Of a DNA stretch of 64,000 nt, positions 11,141 through 20,143 are shown in pieces (the first letter of the stretch is position 1; each line of letters opens with the position of its first letter). Below the pieces are notes generated by a model. The model saw only the letters and a program-made list of their open reading frames with translations, had not been told where the DNA came from and searched no databases. Origin of the DNA: Asterias amurensis (lineage: Eukaryota; Echinodermata; Asteroidea; Forcipulatida; Asteriidae); contig NC_092657.1 of NCBI RefSeq assembly GCF_032118995.1, forward strand, positions 679,891-743,890. The letters run 5' to 3'. Position numbers and translations under genes: made by a program.

Positions 11141-11579
11141 TTAAAGGCAGTGGACACTATTGGTAATTACTCAAAATAATTATCATCATAAAACCTTTCT
11201 TGATTACGAGTAATGGGGAGAGGTTGATAGTATAAAACATTGTGAGAATCAGCTCCCTCTGAAGTGACATAGTTTTTGAGAAAGATGTAAATTTCCACGA
11301 ATTTGACTTCGAGACCTGAACTTTAGAATTTGAGGTCTCGAAATCAAGCATCCGAAAGCACACTAACCTGTGAATTTTTCTCTAAAGGATTTGGAAAGCC
11401 AAGTGCATATCACTTAACTTCGTACGACAAGTTTCTTTTTTTCTTTCATTGTTATCTCGCAACTTCGACGACCGATTGAGCTCAAATTGTCCCAGGTTTG
11501 TTATTTTATGCATATGTTGAGATACACCAACTGTGTAGACTGGTCTTGGACAATTGCCAATAGTGTCCACTGTCTTTAA
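11141..11579 (+). mobile_element. TTAA-flanked fold-back family A, complete copy
   Basis: Terminal inverted repeats TTAAAGGCAGTGGACACTAT and its complement lie at the two ends, with TTAA at both boundaries. It is non-coding. The Penelope-like composite starts two bases after its right end. Confidence 0.85.
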
Positions 11580-11580
11580 C

Positions 11581-11592
11581 AATCACACCACA
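11581..11592 (+). repeat. Left target-site duplication of the Penelope composite
   Basis: AATCACACCACA here is repeated exactly at 13648-13659. The pair brackets the whole head-to-head structure, pointing to one insertion event. Confidence 0.75.
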
Positions 11593-12262
11593 CAAGTAGG
11601 ATTTGAAACTGCACGGTGGAAATAAGATATAGAAGAGTTTGTGGTAACACCATGTAATAACAATCTCTAAATGATGGAAAGACCGCTGATGTAGGTAACG
11701 GTCGGTGTGGGTGGGTTTCCGGTAAATGCTGTGATGTAGGGTGCCGTCTTGGTTTCTTGTGATGAGAACATCCAGAAAGGGTAACTTTCCGGACTGTTCT
11801 TGCTCCATAGTGAACTTGATACTTGAGTGTTGTTGGTTGAGGTACTGCAGAAATTCATAGAGAGAGTCCTGACCAGGGGGCCACACGACAAAGGTGTCGT
11901 CCACTAGCGGAGCCACAGGCTGGGTCGGAGGTCAGCGGAGAGGAGTGATGAGGACTCGAACTCTTCCATGAATATGTCAGCTAGAACCGGGGATATAGGG
12001 GATCCCATGGAGGTCCCAGCTGTCTGCTCGTAGTACTTGCCCTGGAATTGAAAACAACTGGAGGAAACGCATGTGTAAAGCAAATCATGAATTTGGTCAG
12101 GTGAAAGACCAGTACGATCAGAGAGGGATGGGTCATGTGATAATCTCTCCTTGGCCAAGAAGCAAGCTTCATCTGTGGGCATGTTGGTGAAGAGAGATTC
12201 CACATCAAAACTTACCAAGATATCAGTGGGTTGTTGGGTTAGGTTGCGGGTAATGTCAACAA
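11593..12262 (-). mobile_element. Penelope-like element, inverted arm
   Basis: The minus strand carries the middle of a Penelope-type reverse transcriptase, then jumps by internal deletion near 11672 straight to the element's 3' tail (TTAGAGATTGTTATTACATG). The tail runs on through about 36 further bases ending AAATCCTACTT. That extension is missing from the plus-strand arm. The arm is 5'-truncated at 12262, where the opposite arm begins. Confidence 0.85.
11904..12262 (-). pseudogene. Penelope-like reverse transcriptase fragment
   Basis: The frame contains FDVESLFTNMP, the SMGSPISPVLADIFMEE block and, after a 2-bp deletion at the LWLR/VDDT boundary, the catalytic VDD segment in another frame. 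The tyrosine of the usual YVDD box is lost in that deletion. The remaining RT sequence (KFTMEQEQ, FLDVLITRNQDG) continues to about 11680. It is non-functional as read. Confidence 0.85.
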
Positions 12263-12293
12263 ACTTATATCCCCGGTTCTAGCTGACATATTC

Positions 12294-12812
12294 ATGGAAG
12301 AGTTCGAGTCCTCATCACTCCTCACCGCTGACCTGCGACCCAGCCTGTGGCTCCGCTACGTGGACGACACCTTTGTCCTGTGGCCCCACGGTCAGGACGC
12401 TCTCCATGAATTTCTGCAGTACCTCAACCAACAACACTCAAGTATCAAGTTCACTATGGAGCAAGAACATTCCAGAAAGTTACCCTTTCTGGATGTTCTC
12501 ATCACAAGAAACCAAGACGGTACCCTCCACCACAGCATTTACCGGAAACCCACCCACACCGACCGTTACCTACATCAGCGGTCTTTCCATCATCCAGCTA
12601 TCAAGTCGTCAGTCAACCGTGCGCCGGTTCAACGGGCTTATACCATTTGTGATCCGGATAGCCTCCAGCATGAGTTGCAGCACATCACCACTTCTCATGG
12701 ATACAACGCCAAGCAAGTCAAGACAAGCAAGCCCGTCCCCCCCCCCCTGACCAAAGGGTCTCCTATACCCAAGGTCAAACACACACACCCACAGTTAGTT
12801 TACCATACCTAG
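12294..12812 (+). pseudogene. Penelope-like RT C-terminal part
   Basis: The frame holds the catalytic RYVDDTFVLW box, the FTMEQEHSRKLPFLDVLITR block and YRKPTHTDRYLHQ, the standard order of the palm and thumb in Penelope RTs. After about residue 100 the frame crosses internally deleted sequence and a C tract (12735-12748), then ends. The fingers and the start of the palm are missing, so no active enzyme is encoded. Confidence 0.8.
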
Positions 12813-13260
12813 GTCCCCCCTCGCATCGCCTCCAACGCATTTTTAAGCAAGCAGGAATCAAGGTGAACCACTCTGCTCTGAAGAAACTCCGACGCTCTCT
12901 CCAATCGTACAAGGACAAGAAGGACCCCTCCACCCGTGCTGGCGTCTATCGCATTCCATGCGAATGAGGTAAGGTTTATGTCGGGGAAACCGGGCGTAAC
13001 CTTCCCACTAGACTTAAGGAACACTGAGCACACGGAAGGGGGGGGACTTTGATAAATCCGCTACATCAAGCATTCCCACATCACTGACCACCGACTGAAC
13101 TGGGAATCAGCAGAAATCATCGCTCCAATCCAGGCGTGGCACCCTAGACGTATCAGAGAGGCCATCGAGATCCACAAGCATGACACCGTACCCCAAGACA
13201 TCAGCTTCCACATCAGTGACATCTGGCTCCCCCTCCTCCCGACCAATGGATCTTCTATAT
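12806..13260 (+). pseudogene. Penelope-like linker and GIY-YIG endonuclease, interrupted
   Basis: The frame starts YLGPPSHRLQRIFKQ and reaches AGVYRIPCE, then a TGA where cysteine is expected, then GKVYVGETGRNL with a second TGA after RLKEH. A frameshift at a G run near 13037 leads to KHSHITDHRLNWESAEII and WHPRRIREAIEI. GVY and YVG are the two halves of the GIY-YIG nuclease signature. Two stops and a frameshift make it a pseudogene. Confidence 0.8.
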
Positions 13261-13647
13261 CCACGGTCACACCCTAGGCCCCCAACCATTAGACTGCTTT
13301 GGGTCATCTACACCCTCAGTCACCTAGGCCCCACACCCTCACTATCCCCTGTGCTTGTTCCTACTGACACGGTTCAGTGAGCACCCCCCCCCCCCCCCCC
13401 CCCCCACACACCACCCAAGGCTCCACAACAGGTTTCACCACGCATCATCGAGTTCACTTCCCGCCTGTATTTCGCCGCCCAGTACTTAAGCAGCATGCAG
13501 CATGCAGCATCAGAGTCCAGCATTCTCCAGAAGACGATCAGAGCATACTGATCGAAACGTCAAGTTAATCCAACGGTTCTTTTCAGAACCACCCCAACTC
13601 ATTTAGAGATTGTTATTACATGGTGTTAACGCAAACTCTTCTATATA

Positions 13648-13659
13648 AATCACACCACA
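13648..13659 (+). repeat. Right target-site duplication of the Penelope composite
   Basis: Exact copy of the 12-mer at 11581-11592. Confidence 0.75.
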
Positions 13660-14270
13660 GGTCAGGAATCGAACATTAACTTGTTTCTCAGGCTTTAACA
13701 TTCAAACTTCATCAAAATACAAAATGATTAGGCATTAAATTTGAAAATAAAAAGTGGGGACGGTGGCCCCTGTAACAAGGAGTTCTAAACTTGAACCACC
13801 GTGCCCACAGGTTAGACACAGTGTCAGTATTATTCTACATTATTATTTTATTTTGTTTTTTAGAGTCTTATCTTTAAAAAGAAATACACGGTTTTTTTCT
13901 GTTGATAAATTATAACAGGATATAGAGATCTATAATAAATAAGTATATTTTCTAATTGTGGAACATTGTGCGATATAGTGTTGTTGTGAAATAAAACAGA
14001 GCACGTAAATTAAATAACTGGTAGTTTGGGTTGCTGATTTATTGATCCTGTTTCGAATTCCAATGAGGCTTCACACATATTGGTTTCTTTAAAATCTGAA
14101 GACAATACTTTTTATTAAATATTTGATATCTGAAATAAACAGTTGCATCCCCTTAAGGTGGTCCCCTGGCTGCCGCTTCTCAGGTTGTTTTGCAATTTTG
14201 TTGTGTTCCCTGGCTACAACACTGCAGTTAACGGTTGGATGGCACCCCCGAACAGAGATATTGACAATTT
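13660..14270. other. Region without recognisable gene
   Basis: AT-rich sequence with a short GC-rich stem (GTGGGGACGGTGG near 13757 and complement near 13795). No exon is supported. Confidence 0.4.
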
Positions 14271-14274
14271 TAAT

Positions 14275-14415
14275 AGGGAGACCGCCAACATAGCTCATCA
14301 GTTGGTAGAGCGTCGGAATGTTTATCTGGGCGTCATAGGTTCCAGTCCCAATCTTGTAATTTCTTTTGTTCAACCCCAATTAAAAATACTCAGTTAATTT
14401 CCCTTTTGGTTTATG
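14275..14415 (+). mobile_element. tRNA-derived SINE
   Basis: A tRNA-like head (TAGCTCATCAGTTGGTAGAG as A-box region, GGTTCCAGTCCC as B-box) is followed by a tail with TTTGTTCAACCCCAATTA and TTTCCCTTTTGGTTTAT. The same head and tail recur on the minus strand at 26056-26350, 61262-61440 and 62672-62810. The B-box is diverged, so this is a fossil copy and not a tRNA gene. Confidence 0.7.
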
Positions 14416-14512
14416 TGGTAATACTTTTCACATAAAATACTTATGAATATAGCTTAATAGTGACAACTATAGAGACCTGAGACCCTTTTTTGAATATGTA
14501 ATGAACTACAAA

Positions 14513-16785
14513 ACACCCTTTACCCATTACCGTTTGTTAATCTTCAAAAAGGAAACACTAGAAAAAACAAACCCTTCTATCCTTTACCATTTTTTATCTT
14601 CAAAAAGGAAAAAGGAAAAACAAACCCTCTACCCTTTACCGTGTTTTAATCTTCAAAAAGGAAAAAAGAAAAACAAACCCTTTACCCATTACCATTTTTT
14701 AATCTTCAAAAAGGAAAAAGAAAAAACAAACCCTTTACCCTTTACCCTTTTTTAATCTTCAAAAAGGAAAAAAAAAAAAAAAACCTTTACCCATTACCGT
14801 TTTTTAATCTTCAAAAAAGAAAAAGGAAAAACAAACCCTTTACCCATTACCGTATTTTAATCTTCAAAAAGGAAAAAAGAAAAACAAACCCTCTACCCTT
14901 TACCGTGTTTTAATCTTCAAAAAGAAAAAAAGAAAAACAAACCCTTTACCCATTACCATTTTTTAATCTTCAAAAAGGAAAAAGAAAAAACAAACCCTTT
15001 ACCCTTTACCCTTTTTTAATCTTCAAAAAGGAAAAAAAAAAAAAAACCTTTACCCATTACCGTTTTTTAATCTTCAAAAAAGAAAAAGGAAAAACAAACC
15101 CTTTACCCATTACCGTGTTTTAATCTTCAAAAAAGAAAAAGGAAAAAACAAACCCTTTACCCATTACCGTTTGTTAATCTTCAAAAAGGAAACACTAGAA
15201 AAAACAAACCCTTCTATCCTTTACCGTGTTTTAATCTTCAAAAAAGAAAAAGGAAAAAACAAACCCTTTACCCATTACCGTGTTTTAATCTTCAAAAAAG
15301 AAAAAGGAAAAAACAAACCCTTTACCCATTACCGTATGTTAATCTTCAAAAATGAAAAAGGAAAAAACCAACCCTTTACCCATTACCGTGTTTTAATCTT
15401 CAAAAAGAAAAAAAGGAAAAACAAACCCTCTACCCTTTACCGTGTTTCAATCTTCAAAAAGGAAAAACAAACCCTTTACCCATTACCGTGTTTTAATCTT
15501 CAAAAAGGAAAAAGGAAAAAACAAACCCTTTACCCATTACCGTATGTTAATCTTCAAAAAAGAAAAAGGAAAAAACCAACCCTTTACCCATTACCGTGTT
15601 TTAATCTTCAAAAAGAAAAAAGGAAAAACAAACCCTTTACCCATTACCGTGTTTTAATCTTCAAAAGGGAAAAAGAAAAAACCAACCCTTTACCCATTAC
15701 CGTATGTTAATCTTCAAAAATGAAAAAGGAAAAAACCAACCCTTTACCCATTACCGTGTTTTAATCTTTTAAAAGAAAAAAAGGAAAAACAAACCCTTTA
15801 CCCTTTACCGTGTTTCAATCTTCAAAAAGGAAAAACAAACCCTTTACCCATTACCGTGTTTTAATCTTCAAAAAGGAAAAAGGAAAAAACAAACCCTTTA
15901 CCCATTACCGTATGTTAATCTTCAAAAAGAAAAAGGAAAAAACCAACCCTTTACCCATTACCGTGTTTTAATCTTCAAAAAGAAAAAAGGAAAAACAAAC
16001 CCTCTACCCTTTACCGCGTTTCAATCTTCAAAAAGGAAAAACAAACCCTTTACCCATTACCGTGTTTTAATCTTCAAAAAAGAAAAAGGAAAAACAAACC
16101 CTTTACCCATTACCGTGTTTTAATCTTCAAAAAGAAAAAAGGAAAAACAAACCCTCTACCCTTTACCGCGTTTCAATCTTCAAAAAGGAAAAACAAACCC
16201 TTTACCCATTACCGTGTTTTAATCTTCAAAAAAGAAAAAGGAAAAACAAACCCTTTACCCATTACCGTGTTTTAATCTTCAAAAAGAAAAAAGGAAAAAC
16301 AAACCCTTTACCCATTACCGTTTGTTAATCTTCAAAAAGGAAAAAGGAAAAAACAAACCCTTTACCCATTACCAAGTTTTTTTCTTCAAAAAGAAAAAGG
16401 AAAACCCAACCCTTTACCCATTACCCTTTTTTAATCTTCAAAAAGAAAAAAAGAAAAAACAAACCCTTTACCCATTACCGTGTTTTAATCTTCAAAAAGG
16501 AAAAAGAAAAAAACAAACCCTTTACCCATTACCGTTTTTTTTTCTTCAAAAAGGAAAAAGGAAAAACCAACCCTTTACCCATTACCGTGTTTTAATCTTC
16601 GAAAAGAGAAAACGAAAAACAAACCCTTTACCCTTTACCCTTTTTTAATCTTCAAAAAGAAAAAAAGAAAAACAAACCCTTTACCCATTACCATTTTTTA
16701 ATCTTCAAAAAAGAAAAAGGAAAAACAAACCCTTTACCCATTACCGTGTTTTAATCTTCAAAAAGGAAAAAGGAAAAACAAACGC
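14513..16785. repeat. Minisatellite array 2, same unit as array 1
   Basis: About forty copies of the array 1 unit. Several multi-unit blocks recur inside the array: the stretch with AAACACTAGAAAAAAC occurs near 14550 and 15185, and a three-unit block recurs around 15430, 15800, 16010 and 16165. This indicates growth by block duplication. The 179-residue open frame at 15171-15710 is a translation of the repeat. Confidence 0.95.
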
Positions 16786-16789
16786 CGTA

Positions 16790-17705
16790 ACCCTTTACCC
16801 ATTACCTGTTTGGCGTTCCATAACACGATCACCGGTAGAGGGCTTCGTTTTTTCTTTTCCGTCCGTGTGGATTCCAAAACGGTAAAAGGAAAAAGGGTTT
16901 GCTTTTTCCTTTTTCCTTTTCAAAAATTTGAAAACTGAGATAGGAACGGGAATCGGTTCATTTTGGTTTCCTTATAAAGGTTTCGTAGGTGGCTAAGGGG
17001 GCAAAGTTCGTTTTCCTTGTTCTTTTTACATTTTCAAAAAGGGAGTGGGGGCTCGCTCCGCCCTCTGAGAGGCAACCACAGTTGAGAGTACACAGCGCCA
17101 TCACGCGATCGTGCTGGAAGTGTGACTATTGATTTGTTTACTACCTGTCAAGCAACCGTGTTGAATTAAACCCCGTTCATTTTAGAAATAGTGTCACGGT
17201 TCCGAATTCTGCTCCTATTTCTCCCAATGTTGGCAAAGGGGATAGGCTCTAAGGTTCCAACAACAAACAGCACAGAATAAATTGACACGGGACTGTTTGT
17301 GACTAAAAGTCTCCTCGACAAAGACAACGCACCGGTAGCTTTCTAAATTCTACACCTTGTGGTACATTGCCGACAACCCCTCGATCGATGAACAGCTAGG
17401 CATTGCCATTGCCCTACATAGTACAAGCATCGATGGACTAAAGTAAAGTAAGTAAAGTATACAGCAATGGCAATGTCACCCCTCTCACCGAATATGCCTC
17501 TCGAGCGATCATGGGTTTACTTGGGAGCACCCGTGGGCCTCGGAAGGTTGTCACCATTCATTTATATTATTATTACTTGTATCTATCCAACTTTTTTATA
17601 ATAATGACACTTTTACACAGTTACACTTTACAGTAACACTTCATCAGCAGTGCTGAAATCTTAGTTTTACGTTGCGAGAGATATTACTTCACTATTTACA
17701 GTGCT
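16790..17705. repeat. Flank shared with array 1
   Basis: Counterpart of 7626-8710. At 17265-17335 it keeps about 70 bases (with AAATTGACACGGGACTG) that the first copy has lost or replaced by a fold-back element. Confidence 0.85.
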
Positions 17706-17710
17706 AATGC

Positions 17711-17771
17711 TAGTTGCGTTAACGTAACCCTCCTCCCGACGGCCGTCAGGGGGGTTAACTTATCGCAAACT
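17711..17771. mobile_element. Palindromic mini-element (GTTGCGATAAC family), degraded
   Basis: AGTTGCGTTAACGTAACCC and the complement of GGGTTAACTTATCGCAA form a roughly 60-bp palindrome, a relative of 8883-8947. Confidence 0.6.
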
Positions 17772-18017
17772 AATTGCGGTGTTCTAGTTCATAGTTGGGG
17801 AAAATCCCTTGGAGATTCTGTAATTGTAAAACAATTGCTGATTCAAAAGAGGGTGCTTTCAGAAGAAGTTTTGTACTCGTTATTGATGGAGGAAAGAATC
17901 TCCGTGGTTCATGGAGCTATACTGTTTTTATACAAACTTTTCCAGCGCCTCAAGGCAGAATCTTTCCGCTACTGTTTTGCACTTTATAAATGATTCTTTA
18001 TTGAATATTGTTATTAA

Positions 18018-18053
18018 CTAGCATGATGCCACGCTTCATGCGGCACCCCCTAG
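18018..18053 (-). repeat. Helitron-like terminal hairpin, isolated
   Basis: CTAG at both ends encloses a diverged version of the palindrome at 2284-2320. No matching TCTATACTATTAAAAG end was found nearby, so it is a remnant. Confidence 0.5.
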
Positions 18054-18080
18054 ATACAATGTTGTGGTTTTACCATGCAG

Positions 18081-18265
18081 GGTTTTCTGTGTACTGTCTG
18101 CTGAACAACCTCCTGCAATGTCCCCAGTATGGACTCCCCTCAAGCCGCCACCAGAGCCTGATGATATCCACATGATGTCCGATGATGCATGGACTATACT
18201 ACATGCTCTTCGTGAGGCTTATAGACAATGAGAAGAAGCTAGACAGCAGAGACTAGTCTCTTTAG
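18081..18265 (+). CDS. Candidate exon with an in-frame stop, unknown product
   Basis: Between a CATGCAG acceptor and a TTTAG/GTACTT boundary, one frame reads LSAEQPPAMSPVWTPLKPPP, then EPDDIHMMSDDAWTILHALR and EAYRQ, a TGA (18229-18231), then EEARQQRLVSL. The text either side of the stop reads as one proline-rich then helical segment, and TGA is one base from CGA. It may be a pseudo-exon, a polymorphic stop or a sequencing error. Its exit phase does not fit the exon at 18641, so it need not belong to that gene. Confidence 0.3.
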
Positions 18266-18640
18266 GTACTTTGGTTTATTAAAGTTAGCCCCATGACATA
18301 GATAAAGCCAATCCACTTTGTATAGCCAAGGATACAAATTGAATTGGTTCTTTAGCTCTTTATGTAATGGTAGTTGATTAATGCCAATGAAACCGGAGAA
18401 GGCCCGGGCAGACTTTACTTGTACTTTGACTATTGTCAGTTAGTTTCATATTGTGCCGTAGATAAAACAGTACAAATGAGAACAATAGAATTAGCAGTTG
18501 CAAACTCTGTAAAAATATTTTTAAAGGCCTGATGTTTCCGAAAAAAGACTCTGCTAGAGTTGAAATGTCATGCCATTAATGTTTAAGAAGCATTTTGGAC
18601 TTTCTGATTTTCATACTGGTATGTTGTTGTGTTTTTTCAG

Positions 18641-18693
18641 ACAAGTTGACTTGAAGAGGAAGGCCTTTGACAGCTCAACGTCACATCAGCAAG
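18641..18693 (+). CDS. Unknown gene, exon a
   Basis: Strong acceptor (GTGTTTTTTCAG); 17 codons read only in the phase that needs two bases from a preceding exon. Donor CAAG/GTCAGA. Confidence 0.5.
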
Positions 18694-20063
18694 GTCAGAT
18701 GAAATTTCCAACTGGAAACTTCATTGTTTTGTCAAAATATCTTCAGTTGGTGTTTTTGATGTTAAAGTTCTTTTGTAAATTGAAAGCTCTCAAGCTATTG
18801 CTATGAAGTCAAGTTGAATCTTTTGTTTACAACTACTTCATCATAAAATTAAAGGAACACGTTGCCTTGGATTGGTCGAGTTGGTCTTTGAAAAGCGTTT
18901 GTTATAATATGCTTATGGGTAGAAAGATGCTGTAAAAGTAGACTACAATGATCCACACAAACATGCCTCGAAATTGCGTGTTTTTTCTTTTACCTCGTCG
19001 ACTAACACGGTCGGTCATTTATGGGAGTCAAATTTTTGACTCCCATAAATGGCCGACCGTGTTTGTTCGCACAGTAAAAGGAAAACCACGCAATTTTGAG
19101 GCAAACTTATGGGGATCATTGTACTCTACTTTTAAGTTATCTTTCTAACCATATACATTTCATAACGGTTACAAGCGCTTTTGTATAGACCAACTCGTCC
19201 GATCCAAGGCAACGTGTTCCTTTAAGCGAACTAAGACATTTTTGACAGTGTATTTTCACTGATCTCTTCACTCCATGAAGGCTGGTAGGTCCCAGCGGTT
19301 AATGCCAAAGTCCTGCTCAATAAATGTGGTTGCAGGATGCCCTCTTGATCTTTTGCCATGTTGATGCTCCCAGAGTAAAACTAGTTGAGCCATCTCTTGT
19401 TTGCTTCTCCATCCAGCAGTGCAGCTTCTTATATCGTTGTTTGTTTTCATACACATTTTCAGATGTGCCTTTGAAGGTTAAGAAGAGTCTTGAGCTCCAA
19501 GGCCTACAGTCTAACATCAACAAGTCAGGGCAACCTACACTTGATAAGGTATAGTAATGTTTTGCAAAATATACTTCACCTGTTTTTTTTTTGCTTTTAG
19601 AGACAATTCATTTTTGTATAATTATGACGGAATGACTATACACGTCCTGACAAGTCTGAAATTGTAAAATTTATGACCCGGGGAGGTTGGGCTCATAATC
19701 CATGGAAGGTTGCCCACCTAGGAGAAGGAAAACTCCGATCTCAAACCTCTTTGCTGCTTTTATATCCTTCAATTAATTTACCATAAGGTGGTCAATAACA
19801 CCCAAGTGTAATAGTTGGCTAAAGTAGTCTTAATATTTATCCTGACTTCTTTTGACTCTCAGCTGTTTGGTGGTTCTACTTCTAGCATCACTTCAACAAC
19901 GATGTGTAATAAGGAAGATGGAATGATCAAGAGTGTTGCTGGAATGACAGTCAGATCAAGGGTTGAAGTTTGTGAGCGATTGACTGAAGTAGATGAAGTT
20001 TACATGTGTCTCGTTTACAGAGATGGATCATCTCAGTTAAGAGAACCCCAAAGTTCATCAAAT
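18641..20063 (+). CDS. Three-exon segment of an unrecognised gene
   Basis: Exons 18641-18693, 19463-19548 and 19863-20063 each have AG/GT borders and join in phase, giving 113 residues in the window. The first reads VDLKRKAFDSSTSHQ, the second VPLKVKKSLELQGLQ and INKSGQPTLDK, the third opens LFGGSTSSITSTTM and continues MTVRSRVEVCERL and VYMCLVYRDGSSQL. The final donor is AAT/GTAAGT. The product is hydrophilic, lysine- and serine-rich, with no membrane segment, and I do not recognise the family. QPTLDKLF across the second junction resembles a PCNA-binding (PIP) box, which is only suggestive. Upstream and downstream exons are missing; the 122-bp satellite starts 80 bases after the last donor. 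MTHFSD-like exons follow on the same strand, but the phases do not connect directly. Confidence 0.55.
18849..19225. mobile_element. TTAA-flanked fold-back family B
   Basis: TTAAAGGAACACGTTGCC at the left is mirrored at the right, both ending in TTAA. A long inner palindrome meets at a GACTCCCATAAATGG core. Copies also lie at 27757-28051 and 40315-40707. TTAA targets are typical of piggyBac-type transposases; the assignment is an inference because no transposase is present. It sits in the intron after exon a. Confidence 0.8.
19463..19548 (+). CDS. Unknown gene, exon b
   Basis: Acceptor ACATTTTCAG; two leading bases complete the codon begun by exon a (GAT, Asp). Ends in phase 0 with AAG/GTATAG. 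Confidence 0.55.
19863..20063 (+). CDS. Unknown gene, exon c
   Basis: 67 codons with phase 0 at both ends, acceptor TTGACTCTCAG and a consensus GTAAGT donor. The best supported exon of this gene. Confidence 0.6.
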
Positions 20064-20143
20064 GTAAGTATACATCAATCAGAATCATGGAAGGCCATTT
20101 TCAATTCAAAGGGTACTTCCGGTGAACAATCTAGGGGACACTT

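Larger units (their letters stand above)
12263..13647 (+). mobile_element. Penelope-like element, direct arm
   Basis: Begins abruptly inside the RT core (VLADIFMEEFES) and runs through the rest of RT, a C-rich frameshift, a GIY-YIG endonuclease region and the 3' tail up to TTCTATATA. RT plus GIY-YIG is the hallmark of Penelope-like retroelements. The arm is 5'-truncated and broken by several stops. Its tail lacks the roughly 36-bp extension found on the inverted arm. Confidence 0.88.

Noticed and set aside
11593..13647. Retrovirus-like or LTR element
   Set aside because: RT block order (FDVESLFTNMP, SMGSPISP, YRKPTHTDRYLH) plus a GIY-YIG nuclease indicates a Penelope-like element; no gag, protease, integrase or LTR is present.
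15171..15710. 179-residue open frame (KKEKGKNKPFTHYR-type repeats)
   Set aside because: A translation of the minisatellite; the same peptide appears in several frames and in array 1. No start context, splice site or variation pattern of a real protein.
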